64,000 bases of DNA. Origin: Rhodoplanes serenus. GTDB taxonomy: Bacteria; Pseudomonadota; Alphaproteobacteria; Rhizobiales; Xanthobacteraceae. Within the stretch, counting starts at the first letter, position 1, and each line of letters begins with the position of its first letter. The notes under the pieces were generated by a model that was not told the DNA's origin, made no database searches, and saw only the letters and a program-made list of their open reading frames with translations. The DNA is taken from assembly GCA_009720755.1 (NCBI GenBank), contig WNKV01000018.1, forward strand, positions 62,001-126,000, written 5' to 3'. The position numbers and the translations under genes are program-made. Below are positions 26,557 through 37,467 of the stretch, in pieces.

Positions 26557-27663
26557 ATGATGTCCGGAGACTGCCGCCGGGTCGAGCGCCCGCGTCGGAT
26601 GACGATGCTCCTGCTCGCCCTCGGCCTCGCCATGACGGCGGGCGGCGGCGTGCCGGCCGCGCAGGCGCAGAGCGCCACCCTCGTCAACGTCTCCTACGAT
26701 CCGACCCGCGAGCTCTATCGCGCCATCAACGACGCCTTCGCCAAGGAGTGGCGCGCCCGCACCGGGCAGAGCGTCACGGTGCGCACCTCGCATGGCGGCT
26801 CAGGCCGTCAGGCCCGCGCCGTCATCGACGGGCTCGACGCCGACGTGGTCACGCTGGCGCTCGCCGGCGACATCGATGCCATTGCGCGCGAATCGCGGAA
26901 GCTGCCGGCCGGCTGGCAGGCGCGCCTGCCGAGCAACTCGTCACCCTACACCTCGACGATCGCGTTCCTGGTCCGCAAGGGCAACCCGAAGGGCATCCGG
27001 GACTGGGACGATCTCGCCCGGCCCGGCATCGCGGTGATCACACCGAATCCCAAGACCTCCGGCGGCGCGCGCTGGAACTATCTCGCGGCCTGGGCCTTCG
27101 AGCTGGACCGCAGCGGCGGCGACGCCGGCAAGGCCGAGACGCTGGTCGGCGCCATCTTCCGCAACGTGCCGGTGCTCGACACCGGCGCCCGCGGTGCCAC
27201 CACCACCTTCGTGCAGCGTGGCATCGGCGACGTGCTCATCACCTGGGAGAACGAGGCGTTCCTGGCCGAGAAGGAGTTCGGCGCCGGCGCCTTCGACATC
27301 GTCTATCCGTCGCTGTCGATCGTCACCGAGCCGCCGGTCGCGCTGGTCGATCAGGTGGTGGACAAGCGCGGCACCCGCGCGGTCGCCGAGGCGTATCTCC
27401 AGTTCCTCTACGCTCCCGTCGCGCAGCGCCTCATGGCGGCGCACTTCTATCGTCCGGCGCGGCCCGAGCATGCCGATCCCGCCGATCTCGCCCGCTTCGG
27501 ATCGCCGCGCCTCGTCACCATCGATCAGGTGTTCGGGGGCTGGGCCAAGGCGCAGGCCGAGCACTTCGCCGACGGCGGCGTGTTCGACCGGATCTACCAG
27601 CCTGGCGCACCGCAGGGCACGCGCGGCACCCCAAGCCTCCGGCCGGGCGCGGCCACCCGATGA
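26557..27663 (+). CDS. Sulfate ABC transporter substrate-binding protein
   Basis: The 368-residue periplasmic protein has a long signal peptide (hydrophobic [20 protein letters not shown], cleavage after AQA) and a sulfate-binding domain: [20 protein letters not shown], the [21 protein letters not shown] ligand loop and [18 protein letters not shown]. These match Sbp/CysP, which bind sulfate or thiosulfate through main-chain amides. The ATG at 26557 follows GACGAGG; GTG 26548 and ATG 26560 are alternatives. Its stop overlaps the cysT ATG by four bases. Confidence 0.93.
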   Translation: MMSGDCRRVERPRRMTMLLLALGLAMTAGGGVPAAQAQSATLVNVSYDPTRELYRAINDAFAKEWRARTGQSVTVRTSHGGSGRQARAVIDGLDADVVTLALAGDIDAIARESRKLPAGWQARLPSNSSPYTSTIAFLVRKGNPKGIRDWDDLARPGIAVITPNPKTSGGARWNYLAAWAFELDRSGGDAGKAETLVGAIFRNVPVLDTGARGATTTFVQRGIGDVLITWENEAFLAEKEFGAGAFDIVYPSLSIVTEPPVALVDQVVDKRGTRAVAEAYLQFLYAPVAQRLMAAHFYRPARPEHADPADLARFGSPRLVTIDQVFGGWAKAQAEHFADGGVFDRIYQPGAPQGTRGTPSLRPGAATR

Positions 27664-28538
27664 GCGACGCCGCGACCGCGCCGCGCGGGCCGGCCTGGCC
27701 GGGAAGCGTCCGCTTCCGCCGGCCGAGCGCCCTGCCCGGCTTCGGCCTCACCTTCGGCTTCGCGACGCTCTATCTGTCGTTGATCGTGCTGATCCCGCTC
27801 GCCGCGCTGGTGCTGCGGGCGAGCGGTCTCGGCCTCGATGGCATCTGGCGGATCGCCACCATGCCGCGGGTGCTCGCCGCCCTTCAGGTCAGCTTCGGCC
27901 TGTCGTTCGCCGCCGCCGCCGTCAACGCGGTGTTCGGCCTGGTGGTCGCCTGGGTGCTGACGCGCTATCGCTTTCCCGGACGGCGGCTGCTGGATGCCAT
28001 GGTCGACCTGCCCTTCGCGCTGCCGACCGCGGTGGCCGGCATCGCGCTCGCCGCCATCTACGCCCCGAATGGGTGGATCGGAAGTCTGCTCGCACCCTTC
28101 GGCATCAAGGTCGCCTTCACGCCGCTCGGCATCTTCGTGGCGCTCGTGTTCATCGGCCTGCCCTTCGTGGTGCGCACCGTGCAGCCGGTGCTGGCCGATC
28201 TCGATCGCGAGATCGAGGAGGCATCGGCCACGCTCGGCGCGACCCGCCGGCAGACCGTGCTGCGCGTGGTGCTGCCGAGCCTGCTGCCGGCGGTGCTGAC
28301 CGGCTTCGCGCTGGCCTTCGGGCGTGCCGTCGGCGAGTACGGCTCAGTGATCTTCATCGCCGGCAACATGCCGTTCCGCTCCGAGATCGTCCCGCTTCTC
28401 ATCGTCATCCAGCTGGAGGAGTTCAACTACGCCGGCGCCACCGCGATCGCCGCCATCATGCTGGCGATCGCCTTCGTGTCGCTGCTCGCCATCAATCTGC
28501 TCCAGGCGTGGAGCCGCCGGAGATTCGGCCATGTCTGA
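27660..28538 (+). CDS. cysT: CysT sulfate ABC transporter permease
   Basis: This 292-residue inner-membrane permease has six hydrophobic segments and the binding-protein-dependent coupling loop [41 protein letters not shown] at the N terminus is typical of CysT/CysU. The ATG at 27660 overlaps the stop of the binding-protein gene (ATGA). It forms the channel with CysW. Confidence 0.95.
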   Translation: MSDAATAPRGPAWPGSVRFRRPSALPGFGLTFGFATLYLSLIVLIPLAALVLRASGLGLDGIWRIATMPRVLAALQVSFGLSFAAAAVNAVFGLVVAWVLTRYRFPGRRLLDAMVDLPFALPTAVAGIALAAIYAPNGWIGSLLAPFGIKVAFTPLGIFVALVFIGLPFVVRTVQPVLADLDREIEEASATLGATRRQTVLRVVLPSLLPAVLTGFALAFGRAVGEYGSVIFIAGNMPFRSEIVPLLIVIQLEEFNYAGATAIAAIMLAIAFVSLLAINLLQAWSRRRFGHV

Positions 28539-29433
28539 GCAGGCCGCCGACGACATCTCCGGCACGCCGGCCGGTGGCCCGCGCCGGCTCCGTCCGCGGC
28601 CCGCGGTGGCCGAGACGGCGGCGATGCGCGCCCTCCTGATCGCCACGGCCATCGGCTTTCTGGGCCTGTTCGTCGTGCTGCCGCTGGTGGCGGTCTTCGT
28701 CGAGGCGCTCCGCCGCGGCATCGGACACTATCTGGAGACCTTCGCCGACCCCGACACCCAGGCCGCCATCCGGCTGACCCTGACGGTCGCGGCCATCGCG
28801 GTGCCGCTCAATCTCGTGTTCGGCCTCTCGGCCGCCTGGGCGGTGGCCAAGTTCGACTTTCCCGGCAAGAGCCTGCTGATCACCCTCATCGATATCCCGT
28901 TCTCGGTGTCGCCGGTGGTGTCGGGCCTGGTCTTCGTGCTGCTGTTCGGAGCCCAGGGCGTGCTCGGGCCGTGGCTCGCGGCCCACGACCTCCAGATCGT
29001 CTTCGCGGTGCCCGGCATCGTGCTCGCCACCGTGTTCGTCACGGTGCCCTATGTGGCGCGCGAGCTGATCCCGCTGATGCAGGAACAGGGCGTGAGCGAG
29101 GAAGAGGCGGCGCTGACGCTCGGTGCCTCGGGTCTGCGCACCTTTCTCACCGTAACGCTGCCCAACGTGAAGTGGGCGCTGCTCTATGGTGTGCTCCTGT
29201 GCAATGCGCGCGCCATGGGCGAGTTCGGCGCCGTCTCGGTGGTGTCGGGCCATGTCCGCGGCCTCACCAACACGATGCCGCTGCACGTCGAGATCCTCTA
29301 CAACGAATACAACTTCGTGGCCGCCTTCGCGGTCGCCTCGATCCTGGCCGGGCTCGCGCTCGTCACCCTGGTGGCCAAGTCGCTGCTGGAGTGGCGCTAC
29401 GGTGACGCGCTCGGCCGCAGCCGGCTATACTGA
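28531..29433 (+). CDS. cysW: CysW sulfate ABC transporter permease
   Basis: This 300-residue permease has six hydrophobic segments and the coupling loop [22 protein letters not shown], plus [20 protein letters not shown], a region characteristic of CysW. It overlaps cysT by eight bases. A polar N-terminal stretch of about 30 residues precedes the first helix. Confidence 0.95.
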   Translation: MSEQAADDISGTPAGGPRRLRPRPAVAETAAMRALLIATAIGFLGLFVVLPLVAVFVEALRRGIGHYLETFADPDTQAAIRLTLTVAAIAVPLNLVFGLSAAWAVAKFDFPGKSLLITLIDIPFSVSPVVSGLVFVLLFGAQGVLGPWLAAHDLQIVFAVPGIVLATVFVTVPYVARELIPLMQEQGVSEEEAALTLGASGLRTFLTVTLPNVKWALLYGVLLCNARAMGEFGAVSVVSGHVRGLTNTMPLHVEILYNEYNFVAAFAVASILAGLALVTLVAKSLLEWRYGDALGRSRLY

Positions 29434-29437
29434 CCTC

Positions 29438-30481
29438 GTGGATACCGTTGCCATTCGGGCCGAAGGGCTGGAGAAACGTTTCGGGAGCACGCCCGCGCTC
29501 ACCGGCGTCGACCTGTCGGTCGAGCCCGGCGAGCTGGTGGCGCTGCTCGGCCCGTCGGGCTCCGGCAAGACGACGCTGCTGCGCATCGTGGCCGGCCTCG
29601 AGCAGCCGACCGCCGGCCGCGTGTTCTTCGGCGGCGAGGACGCGACCTTCGTGCCGGTGCAGGCGCGCCGGGTCGGCTTCGTGTTCCAGAGCTACGCCCT
29701 GTTCAAGCATCTCGACGTGGCCGAGAACATCGCCTACGGGCTGCGGGTGCGGCCCCGGCGGCTGCGCCCGAGCCGCGCCGAGATCCGCCGGCGCGTCGCC
29801 GACCTTCTCGATCTCGTCCAGCTCTCCGGCCTCGAGCGCCGCTTTCCGTCGCAGCTCTCCGGCGGCCAGCGCCAGCGCGTCGCGCTCGCCCGGGCGCTGG
29901 CGGTGGAGCCCAAGGTGCTGCTGCTCGACGAGCCGTTCGGCGCCCTCGATGCCCAGGTGCGCCGCGACCTGCGCGGCTGGCTGCGCGAGCTGCACGAGCG
30001 CACCGGCCACACCACGCTGTTCGTCACCCACGACCAGGACGAGGCGCTGGAGCTGGCCGACCGCGTCGCCATCCTGGATCGCGGCCGCATCGAGCAGGTC
30101 GGCACGCCCGACGCGATCTACGACGGGCCGGCGACCGCCTTCGTGGCGGGCTTCATCGGGGAGTCGGTGCGGCTGCCGGTCACCGTCACGGGCGACGGCC
30201 TCCATATCGGCCAACATGTTTTGTCGATCGCCACCACGGTGGCGCCCGGACCGGCGAGCCTGTTCGTCCGCCCGCGCGATCTGGTGCCGGCCGCGACCCG
30301 CGCGGCGGGGCTTCCGGCGCGGGTCACCGGGGTGCGCCGGGCCGGGCCGGCGCGGCGGGCCGAGCTGATGCTCGGCGACGGGCTGCCCGGCATCGAGATC
30401 GAGCTGCCCGCCGACATCTCGGTGGCGCGCGGCGACATGCTGGCGGTGCAGTTCCGCACCGTGCGGCTGTTCTCCGCCTGA
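29438..30481 (+). CDS. cysA: CysA sulfate/thiosulfate ABC transporter ATPase
   Basis: This 347-residue ATPase has Walker [10 protein letters not shown], the signature [15 protein letters not shown], Walker B VLLLDEP and the His switch [16 protein letters not shown]-terminal TOBE-like regulatory region follows. The start is GTG 29438 ([15 protein letters not shown]), four bases after cysW; the open frame upstream is shadow inside cysW. Its TGA directly abuts the stop of the convergent Lrp gene, with no spacer. Confidence 0.95.
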   Translation: MDTVAIRAEGLEKRFGSTPALTGVDLSVEPGELVALLGPSGSGKTTLLRIVAGLEQPTAGRVFFGGEDATFVPVQARRVGFVFQSYALFKHLDVAENIAYGLRVRPRRLRPSRAEIRRRVADLLDLVQLSGLERRFPSQLSGGQRQRVALARALAVEPKVLLLDEPFGALDAQVRRDLRGWLRELHERTGHTTLFVTHDQDEALELADRVAILDRGRIEQVGTPDAIYDGPATAFVAGFIGESVRLPVTVTGDGLHIGQHVLSIATTVAPGPASLFVRPRDLVPAATRAAGLPARVTGVRRAGPARRAELMLGDGLPGIEIELPADISVARGDMLAVQFRTVRLFSA

Positions 30482-31012
30482 TCAGCCGCCGCGCCGCGGC
30501 GGCGCGCGCCCCTCGCTCGGCAAGGCCGGCACCGGATAGGCCGTGCTCGACTTGATCCGCTCCATGGCGAAGCGCGACGTCACGTTCTTGAGCGGCACCG
30601 CGGCGATCAGACGCTTGTAGAAGGCGTCGTAAGCCGTCATGTCGGCCACCACCACACGCAGCATGTAGTCGACATCGCCCGCCATGCGGTAGAGGTCCAT
30701 CACCTCCGGCATGGCCGAGACCGCCGCCGCGAAGGCGTCGAGCCAGTCCTTGGAATGGTCGCGCGCCTCGATCGAGACGAACACGGTGAGGCCGAGACCG
30801 ATCTTCTCGGGCGACACCAGCGCGACCCGCCCGGTGATCACGCCCTCGGCCTCCAGCCGCTGGATGCGCTTCCAGCACGGCGTCTGCGAGAGATGAACCT
30901 GCTTGGCGAGCGCCGCCAGCGTGATGCCGGCGTCGCGCTGGAGCACGGCGAGAATTCGCCGATCGACGGCATCCACCTTCGGGAGGCGCGAGGATGACGT
31001 GTCTTCACTCAT
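30482..31012 (-). CDS. Lrp/AsnC-family transcriptional regulator
   Basis: The 176-residue protein has an N-terminal helix-turn-helix (about residues 13-65; LDRDAGITLAALAKQ-type layout, here VLQRDAGITLAALAKQVHLSQTPCWKRIQRLEAEGVI) and a C-terminal RAM ligand-binding domain (GDVDYMLRVVVADMTAYDAFYKRL). Lrp-type regulators sense amino acids and bind AT-rich palindromes. Two such palindromes lie just upstream (31046-31082), suggesting autoregulation. A Pro/Arg tail of about 15 residues ends the protein. Confidence 0.92.
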   Translation of the reverse strand: MSEDTSSSRLPKVDAVDRRILAVLQRDAGITLAALAKQVHLSQTPCWKRIQRLEAEGVITGRVALVSPEKIGLGLTVFVSIEARDHSKDWLDAFAAAVSAMPEVMDLYRMAGDVDYMLRVVVADMTAYDAFYKRLIAAVPLKNVTSRFAMERIKSSTAYPVPALPSEGRAPPRRGG

Positions 31013-31787
31013 GACGAGCCACTTTCTGGAATTAATTTCTACGAACCGTATGTTCTACGGCTCATCATAGAAAAATGTTCTACCGTATGGCAAGCGCCTG
31101 ATTGAGGGCCGCGCCATCTCGCCGCTGCTCCGCTCGCCGCCACCACCTCGCCGCCACCACCGCGCCGCCACCGTTTCGCCGCCATCCAGACACGGACGCG
31201 CCACCGCGCGTGGTCAGCGCGCGCCGGCGTTGGACCGGCGGAGCTGCTGGCTCCGTCCATGCCTCGACGCATCCTCACGACGCGAGGTCCGCCCGGCGGG
31301 CTATCTCGAACGCGGACGGATGGTCCGGTCCACGCGAGCGGAACGCCCCGGCCTGCTGCTGATCACGTTCCGAACGTCGCCCGACGTCCCTCGGCGCGTC
31401 CGGCCACGACCGACGTGACGTCGTCCCGGACGGCCAGCGCGGCGCCGCCGCGAGCTTGCAGGATGGACGTGATCACGAGGCAGATCGCGCCCTTAACAAA
31501 ACGTTATCACGCCGATCCTGCACGGCGGCGGACGACCCGAACGAGCGCGCGCCATCCACGCCCTCCGGTGCATTTCGATGCATGGTGTGCGCCATCGTCG
31601 GTCCTGAGACCACACATTCGGCATGTCAACGACGCACGTCGCGTGCTTCAAAGGTTTACATCCGCATCGTGATGAGATAACCGAAGCATTCCTTTGACCC
31701 TGCGGCGGACAGTACGGCTCGTCGCGACGAGATGCGGGGCTCCCCGCAGAATCTCGATTTTTCATCAGCCTCGTCGAGGAGTGATCG
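31013..31787. other. Long intergenic region between lrp and the H1-like gene
   Basis: This 775-base region contains the AT-rich lrp promoter with two palindromes (31046-31082). The middle part is GC-rich with no convincing gene. The last 200 bases are somewhat AT-richer, with GAGGAG before the H1-like start at 31788. Short frames here have no recognisable features. Confidence 0.5.
31046..31082 (-). promoter_or_regulatory. Two candidate Lrp-type operators upstream of lrp
   Basis: TAGAA-AAATG-TTCTA (31068-31082) is a perfect 5-bp-arm dyad in the 15-bp layout of Lrp sites. CCGTA-TGTTC-TACGG (31046-31060) is a second dyad whose centre is 22 bases away, about two helical turns. Both lie 35-70 bases upstream of the lrp start. 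ACCGTATG occurs at 31045 and again at 31082. Confidence 0.6.
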
Positions 31788-32198
31788 ATGGCACGAGCGA
31801 CCACAGCCAAGCGTGCGAGCGCCCCCAAGAAGACGGCGTCCGCGACGCGCGGCTCGACCGCGAGCAAGACCAAGTCGGCGGCTCCCGCCAAGACCAATGC
31901 GGCAAGCAGGACGAAGGCGGTGAGCAAGACCAAGTCGACCGCCACGCCCAAGACGGCCAGCAAGAGCAAGACGGCCGCTCCCAGCAAGGCCGCCGCCGTC
32001 GGCAAGACCGCCGCGACCGCCAAGCGCGCCGGCGCCAGCAAGCGCCGCTCCTGGACGAAGGACGATGTCAAGGAGCTGAAGAGCCTGGCCAAGCAGAAGC
32101 TGCCGACCGCCAAGATCGCTCGCGCTCTGAAGCGCACCGAGGGTGCCACCCGTCAGAAGGCTTATTCGCTCGGCGTGTCGCTCGACTCCCGTCGCTGA
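31788..32198 (+). CDS. Histone H1-like Lys/Ala-rich DNA-binding protein
   Basis: The 136-residue protein has about 85 N-terminal residues made almost only of Lys, Ala, Thr and Ser (SKTKSAAPAKT-type repeats), like the C-terminal tail of histone H1. A compact C-terminal part follows (RSWTKDDVKELKSLAKQKL and TAKIARALKRTEGATRQKA), which looks like a SANT/Myb or GcrA-type helix-turn-helix. It probably binds DNA nonspecifically through the tail and compacts the nucleoid. The ATG at 31788 follows GAGGAG. A terminator lies about 140 bases downstream. Confidence 0.82.
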   Translation: MARATTAKRASAPKKTASATRGSTASKTKSAAPAKTNAASRTKAVSKTKSTATPKTASKSKTAAPSKAAAVGKTAATAKRAGASKRRSWTKDDVKELKSLAKQKLPTAKIARALKRTEGATRQKAYSLGVSLDSRR

Positions 32199-32339
32199 TC
32201 GGCGGCCGAGGCCGAGCTTCGGCTTCGCCGAAAGATCAGCCTCGGCTTCACCGAGAATGGGGCGCGCCTGAGGATCAGGCCGCCATCCGGCGCAGGATCG
32301 CGTGGCGTCGGAGTGTTGTCATTTGGATTCGAGACCAGG

Positions 32340-32376
32340 AACCGCAGCGTCGGCTCGTCCGGCGGCTGCGGTTTTT
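32340..32376 (+). terminator. Rho-independent terminator downstream of the H1-like gene
   Basis: AACCGCAGC (32340-32348) pairs with GCTGCGGTT (32365-32373) and is followed by a T-run. Two smaller hairpins (TTCGGC-TTC-GCCGAA and CTCGG-CTTCA-CCGAG) lie between the gene and this stem. The T-run serves plus-strand transcription. Confidence 0.65.
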
Positions 32377-32409
32377 GCGTCGTGGTCGGACCACTGCGCC
32401 GGCCGTCGG

Positions 32410-32688
32410 TCAGTTGTCGGCCAGGGACGCCGACGCGGATCTCACCAAGTCGCGCTCGATCAGGGCCGCCTCGGCGGCGCTCGCCACGAACACCGCCTCG
32501 CCGTCCTCGGCCACGACGTGGATCGAGCAGCTAGACCACCCTGTCTCGAACGCCTGCGGGCCGGACGAGAACAGATCGGCCACCAGCCGCACGGCCAGCT
32601 CGCGCGCCCGATCGCCGTCCGGCAGCACGATGTCGGACGCCTCGTAGGCGATGTCCGGATTGCTGATCCTGATGGTGTAACGCGGCAT
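32410..32688 (-). CDS. DUF6894-type small protein
   Basis: The 92-residue protein begins MPRYTIRISNPDIAYEASDI and continues DIVLPDGDRARELAVRLVADL, the layout of the small DUF6894 proteins abundant in Hyphomicrobiales (normally MPRYFFHI...D..G.EL.D...A...A). Here the usual Phe/His residues of the first strand are changed (YTIRIS), so it is a divergent member. Function unknown. The ATG at 32688 is chosen by family length and N-terminal sequence; the frame continues to 32793. Confidence 0.6.
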   Translation of the reverse strand: MPRYTIRISNPDIAYEASDIVLPDGDRARELAVRLVADLFSSGPQAFETGWSSCSIHVVAEDGEAVFVASAAEAALIERDLVRSASASLADN

Positions 32689-32926
32689 GGCGAACTCGCT
32701 GCAGCTCTCCCGTATCAAGACACCGGGCCTGCATTTGTTCCCGCCACGCTCGGCCGGCTCGTCACTTGTCGGCGCGCCGACACGGCGCGCCACTGCGGCC
32801 GCGGCGACCGGAACGCACCCAACCGGGCGACGTTGACCCGGCGGCGGCGCAACCGCGGTCGACGCCCGCGCGCGCCGCGGCTTTCACCGCCCGTCGGCCG
32901 TCGATCATCGCCCAGGAGACATCGGT

Positions 32927-34096
32927 ATGAAGGCACTTCGCTGGCACGGCAAGCAGGACATCCGCTGTGACGAGGTGCCGGACCCGGCCATCGAGCATCC
33001 GCGCGACGCCATCGTGAAGGTGACGAGCTGCGCCATCTGCGGCTCCGACCTGCATCTCTACGACGGCTTCATGCCCGGGATGGAATCCGGCGACATCATG
33101 GGTCACGAATTCATGGGCGAGGTGGTGGAGGTCGGCGCCGAGAACAAGAAGCTCAAGGTCGGCGACCGCGTCGTGGTGCCGTTCACCATCTGCTGTGGCG
33201 AGTGTGATCAGTGTCGCCGCGGCTACTTCTCGGTCTGCGAGCGCAGCAATCGCAACAAGTCGGTGGCCGACAAGGTGTTCGGGCATTCGCCGGCCGGCCT
33301 GTTCGGCTACACTCATCTGACCGGCGGCTATCCGGGCGGCCAGGCCGAGTTCGTGCGCGTGCCGTTCGCCGACGTCGCGCCCGTGAAGGTGCCGGACGGG
33401 CTCACCGACGAACAGGTGCTGTTTCTCGGCGACATCTTCCCGACCGGCTGGCAGGCGGCCGTTCAGTGCGACATCCAGCCGACCGACACGGTGGCGATCT
33501 GGGGCGCCGGGCCGGTCGGCCAGTTCTGCGTCCGCAGCGCCGTGCTGCTCGGTGCCCGCCAGGTGATCTGCATCGATCGCGTCCCCGAGCGCCTGGAGAT
33601 GGCCCGCGCCGGCGGCGCCGTCACCATCGATTTCGAGAACGAGAGCGTGGTCGAGCGGCTGAACGAGCTGACCCACGGCAAGGGTCCGGAGAAGTGCATC
33701 GATGCGGTCGGCCTGGAGGCGCACGCCACCGGCAGCCTCGACTCTCTGTACGACCGCGCCAAGCAGGCCGTCATGCTGGAGACCGACCGTCCGCATGTGC
33801 TGCGCGAGATGATGTATGTGTGCCGGCCCGCCGGCATCCTGTCGGTGCCCGGCGTCTATGGCGGCGTGCTCGACAAGATTCCGTTCGGCATGGTGATGAA
33901 CAAGGGCCTCACCATCCGCACCGGACAGACGCATGTGAACCGCTGGACCGACGACCTGCTGCGGCGGATCGCCGAGGGCGAGATCAATCCGAGCTTCGTC
34001 ATCACCCATCGGGCCAAGCTCGAGGACGGCCCTGCCCTCTACAAGACGTTCCGCGACAAGCAGGACGGCTGCATCAAGGTGGTGTTGCAGCCGTGA
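32927..34096 (+). CDS. Zinc-dependent alcohol dehydrogenase family protein
   Basis: This 389-residue MDR-family dehydrogenase oxidises an alcohol or aldehyde adduct with NAD(P). Catalytic zinc ligands C38 (CGSDLH) and H60-E61 (GHEF) are present. The structural zinc lobe has C90, C93, C96 and C104. The Rossmann motif is GAGPVGQF. The insertion [25 protein letters not shown] is typical of the formaldehyde-dehydrogenase-like subgroup. GGAGA lies before the ATG at 32927. It is followed after 11 bases by a small membrane protein gene and is probably cotranscribed with it. Confidence 0.92.
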   Translation: MKALRWHGKQDIRCDEVPDPAIEHPRDAIVKVTSCAICGSDLHLYDGFMPGMESGDIMGHEFMGEVVEVGAENKKLKVGDRVVVPFTICCGECDQCRRGYFSVCERSNRNKSVADKVFGHSPAGLFGYTHLTGGYPGGQAEFVRVPFADVAPVKVPDGLTDEQVLFLGDIFPTGWQAAVQCDIQPTDTVAIWGAGPVGQFCVRSAVLLGARQVICIDRVPERLEMARAGGAVTIDFENESVVERLNELTHGKGPEKCIDAVGLEAHATGSLDSLYDRAKQAVMLETDRPHVLREMMYVCRPAGILSVPGVYGGVLDKIPFGMVMNKGLTIRTGQTHVNRWTDDLLRRIAEGEINPSFVITHRAKLEDGPALYKTFRDKQDGCIKVVLQP

Positions 34097-34107
34097 GGAG
34101 ACCCGCC

Positions 34108-34656
34108 ATGCTCGACATGACCCGTCGCTCGCCGCGGCCCGAGACGGCCAGCGGCCTCGCCCGCGGCCTCGGCTGGTTCAGCATCGCGCTCGGCCTCGCC
34201 GAGCTGGTGGCGCCGCGTGCCATCACCCGCTCGCTCGGCCTGCGTGGCCAGGAGGGCCTGGTCCAGGCGTACGGGGTGCGCGAGATCGCCACCGGCATCG
34301 GCCTGCTCGGCACGCGGCAGCCGGCGCCGTGGCTGTGGGGGCGCGTCGGCGGGGACGTGCTCGATCTCGCGACGCTAGCGGCCGCCGGCGGATCGCGCCG
34401 CCAGCGCGAGGCGCGCGGCATCGCCATGGCGGCGGTGCTCGGCATCACGGTCCTGGACGTGCTGTGTGCGGCGACGCTGAGCGGCACGCCAGGGCGAGCC
34501 ACCTCACGGGGCGGGATGTCGACGCCGCGCAGCTACGGTTACGGCGGCCGCCGCGGGTTTCGCGACCTGCCCGAACGGATGCGCGGCGCCGCCCGCGACG
34601 CCCGCATCCCGGAGGACATGCGCATCCCGAAGCTGCTGCGCCCCTACGGGAACTGA
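34108..34656 (+). CDS. Small membrane protein of unknown function
   Basis: The 182-residue protein has about four hydrophobic segments between residues 15 and 125 (GLARGLGWFSIALGLAELVA, VREIATGIGLLG, GGDVLDLATLAAA, AMAAVLGITVLDVLCAATL). A polar tail ends with RDLPERMRGAARDARIPEDM. The motif GLGLRGQEGLVQAYGVREI resembles proteins found fused or adjacent to SRPBCC/cyclase genes. GAGGAG precedes the ATG at 34108. Likely in the inner membrane; function unknown. Confidence 0.75.
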   Translation: MLDMTRRSPRPETASGLARGLGWFSIALGLAELVAPRAITRSLGLRGQEGLVQAYGVREIATGIGLLGTRQPAPWLWGRVGGDVLDLATLAAAGGSRRQREARGIAMAAVLGITVLDVLCAATLSGTPGRATSRGGMSTPRSYGYGGRRGFRDLPERMRGAARDARIPEDMRIPKLLRPYGN

Positions 34657-34725
34657 CGGGCCGACGCCGACGCGAGTCAGTGTCGAAGAGGTCGGCGCCA
34701 GAAAGAAAGCTGCCGTCAAAGACGG

Positions 34726-37110
34726 TCAGCGGCGGCCGCCCGGCCGGCCCTTGCCGCCGTCCTCGCCACCCGCCGCACCACCGCCGAGGCCGGCGCGCCG
34801 CAGCGCCTCGGCGAGTGCGTTGTTGCCGGTGTCGCGCTCCGGCGGACGCGGGCCGCGGCCACCGCCGCCACCCCCGCGACCATCGCGAATCCCGCGGGCG
34901 TCCCGCCCGCCGGCGCCGGCACGGGGCGCATCCTGGCCGGGCTGATCGTCGAGCCGCAGGGTGAGCGAGATCCGCTTGCGCGGCTTGTCCACGTCGAGCA
35001 CCTTCACGCGCACGACGTCGCCGGGCTTCACCACCTCGCGCGGGTCCTTCACGAAGGTCCGCGACATCGCCGAGACGTGAACGAGCCCGTCCTGGTGGAC
35101 GCCGATGTCGACGAAGGCGCCGAACGCCGCGACGTTGGTGACCACGCCCTCCAGGATCATGCCGGGCGTTAGATCGTCGAGGGTCTCGACCCCTTCCTTG
35201 AAGGTCGCGGTCTTGAAGGCCGGACGCGGATCGCGGCCCGGCTTCTCCAGCTCGCGCAGGATGTCCGATACGGTCGGCAGCCCGAACGTCTCGTCCACGA
35301 AGCTCTTGGGGGAGAGGCTGCGCAGCGCCGCGGTGTTGCCGATCAGCGCCTTGATGTCGCTCTTGGTGGCCTGGAGGATGCGGCGCACCACCGGATAAGC
35401 TTCAGGATGCACGCCCGACGCATCGAGCGGGTCGTCCCCATCGCGGATGCGCAGGAAGCCGGCGCACTGCTCGAACGCCTTCGGCCCCAGCCGCGGCACC
35501 TCCTTGAGCGCCTTGCGGGACGCGAACGGTCCCTTGGCGTCGCGGTGCATCACGATATTCTGGGCGAGCCCGGGGCCGATGCCGGAGACGCGCGACAGCA
35601 GCGGCACCGAGGCGGTGTTGACGTCGACCCCGACCGCGTTCACGCAGTCCTCGACCACCGCGTCGAGCGAGCGCGACAGCTTCGACTCGCCGAGATCGTG
35701 CTGATACTGGCCGACGCCGATCGACTTGGGATCGATCTTCACCAGCTCGGCCAGCGGGTCCTGGAGCCGGCGGGCGATCGACACGGCGCCGCGCAACGAC
35801 ACGTCGAGGCCGGGCAGCTCCTCGGACGCATAGGCGGACGCCGAGTAGACCGAGGCGCCGGCCTCCGACACGACGATCTTGGCGAGCTTCAGATCGGGGT
35901 GCTTGTGGATCAGCTCGGCCGCGAGCTTGTCGGTCTCGCGCGAGGCGGTGCCGTTGCCGATGGCGATCAGCTCGACCTTGTGGGCGCGGGCGAGCGCCGC
36001 CAGCGTCGCGATCGACGCATCCCACCGCCGCTGCGGCTCGTGCGGGTAGATGGTATCGGTCGCCACCACCTTGCCGGTGGCATCCACCACCGCGACCTTG
36101 ACGCCGGTGCGATAGCCGGGATCGAGCCCCATGGTGACGCGGGTGCCGGCGGGGGCGGCGAGCAGCAGGTCGCGGAGGTTGGCGGCGAACACCCGCACTG
36201 CCTCCTCCTCGGCGGCGGTCCACAGCCGCAGCCGCAGATCGATGGTGAGGTGGACGAAGATCTTGGTGCGCCACGCCCAGCGCGCCGTCTCGGCGAGCCA
36301 GCGGTCGGCGGGGCGGCCGCGATCGGCGATGCCGAAGCGGTGCATGATGGCGAGCTCGTAGGGGCCGGGTCCGGTGCCGCCGGCCTCCTCGCCCTCGATC
36401 CTCACATCCAGCATTTCTTCGCGCTCGCCGCGGAACACCGCGAGCACGCGATGCGACGGCAGCTTGGCGAGCGCCTCCGAGAAGTCGAAGTAGTCGGCGA
36501 ACTTGGCCCCCGCCTCGGTTTTGCCGTCGCGGACCTTGGAGACCAGCCGGCCGCCGGTCCACAGGCGCTCGCGCAGATCGCCGATGAGATCGGCGTCCTC
36601 GGCGAAGCGCTCGACCAGGATGGCGCGGGCGCCGTCGAGCGCCGCCGCCACGTCGGCGACGTTCTTGTCGGGATCGACGAAATCGGCGGCGACGACCTGC
36701 GGATCGTTCTGCGGATCGGCGAGCAGCCGCTCGGCGAGCGGCGCCAGGCCGGCCTCGCGGGCGATCTCCGCCTTGGTGCGGCGCTTCGGCTTGAACGGCA
36801 GATAGATGTCTTCCAGGCGCGCCTTCGAGTCGGCCGCCATGATCTGGGCCGTGAGGGCGTCGTCGAGCTTGCCCTGGCTCTTGATCGACTCGAGAATCGC
36901 GGCGCGCCGCTCCTCCAGCTCGCGCAGATAACGCAACCGCTCCTCGAGGGTGCGGAGCTGGGCATCGTCGAGCCCGCCGGTCGCCTCCTTGCGGTAGCGC
37001 GCCACGAACGGCACGGTGGCTCCGCCATCGAGCAGCCCCACCGCGGCGGCGACCTGCTCCTCCCGCGCCCCGAGCTCGTCCGCGATGCGCCGATGGATCG
37101 ATGCGGTCAC
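34726..37110 (-). CDS. tex: Tex, S1-domain RNA-binding transcription accessory protein
   Basis: The 794-residue protein has the full Tex layout: N-terminal helical Tex domain ([25 protein letters not shown]), YqgF/RNase H-like domain ([18 protein letters not shown]), helix-hairpin-helix region ([17 protein letters not shown]) and a C-terminal S1 domain ([20 protein letters not shown]). A final Gly/Arg-rich RGG-like tail of about 70 residues may add RNA binding. The start is GTG 37110 ([13 protein letters not shown]), placed by AGGAGGG four bases upstream; the frame runs on to 37362 without RBS. Tex binds RNA polymerase complexes and nucleic acids. Confidence 0.95.
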   Translation of the reverse strand: MTASIHRRIADELGAREEQVAAAVGLLDGGATVPFVARYRKEATGGLDDAQLRTLEERLRYLRELEERRAAILESIKSQGKLDDALTAQIMAADSKARLEDIYLPFKPKRRTKAEIAREAGLAPLAERLLADPQNDPQVVAADFVDPDKNVADVAAALDGARAILVERFAEDADLIGDLRERLWTGGRLVSKVRDGKTEAGAKFADYFDFSEALAKLPSHRVLAVFRGEREEMLDVRIEGEEAGGTGPGPYELAIMHRFGIADRGRPADRWLAETARWAWRTKIFVHLTIDLRLRLWTAAEEEAVRVFAANLRDLLLAAPAGTRVTMGLDPGYRTGVKVAVVDATGKVVATDTIYPHEPQRRWDASIATLAALARAHKVELIAIGNGTASRETDKLAAELIHKHPDLKLAKIVVSEAGASVYSASAYASEELPGLDVSLRGAVSIARRLQDPLAELVKIDPKSIGVGQYQHDLGESKLSRSLDAVVEDCVNAVGVDVNTASVPLLSRVSGIGPGLAQNIVMHRDAKGPFASRKALKEVPRLGPKAFEQCAGFLRIRDGDDPLDASGVHPEAYPVVRRILQATKSDIKALIGNTAALRSLSPKSFVDETFGLPTVSDILRELEKPGRDPRPAFKTATFKEGVETLDDLTPGMILEGVVTNVAAFGAFVDIGVHQDGLVHVSAMSRTFVKDPREVVKPGDVVRVKVLDVDKPRKRISLTLRLDDQPGQDAPRAGAGGRDARGIRDGRGGGGGGRGPRPPERDTGNNALAEALRRAGLGGGAAGGEDGGKGRPGGRR

Positions 37111-37467
37111 GCTACCCTCCTGGCCTGGCCGGCGCCGCGAGGTGGCGCCGGGGGCTGGGGTATGCCGGACGCCGGCACGATTCCGCAACCCCTCCCCATG
37201 ATACCGTGAGTTGCACGGAGCGCGACACCACTCGCACGGCGTTCTGGACAGGCGGCGCGGCGCCGCCCTCATGAGAGAGCATGTCGTGAGGGCCTCGTGC
37301 CCCGGACGCGGCCCGCAGCGCCGCAAGCCGGGGCCCAGAGCCGCACGTTCCTTCCGTGGCACGCTCCGCGATCGCCGCCCCTGGGTCCCGGGTCTCCGGC
37401 GCCTCGCGCCTTCGCCCGGGACACGTGATCTCCGACCAGATCACACCAACGGCAGCAGCCAGCCGTC
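37111..37467. other. Intergenic spacer between SDR gene and tex
   Basis: This 357-base spacer shows no gene. The only clear element is the tex ribosome binding site AGGAGGG next to 37115. No terminator with a T-run was found after the SDR gene. Confidence 0.5.

Noticed and set aside
31493-32149. A 218-residue minus-strand frame with hydrophobic Ala/Leu/Val runs over the H1-like gene
   Set aside because: It is the complement of Lys/Ala-rich codons, which reads as hydrophobic residues; it has no RBS, and the plus-strand gene has a clear RBS and a recognisable product.
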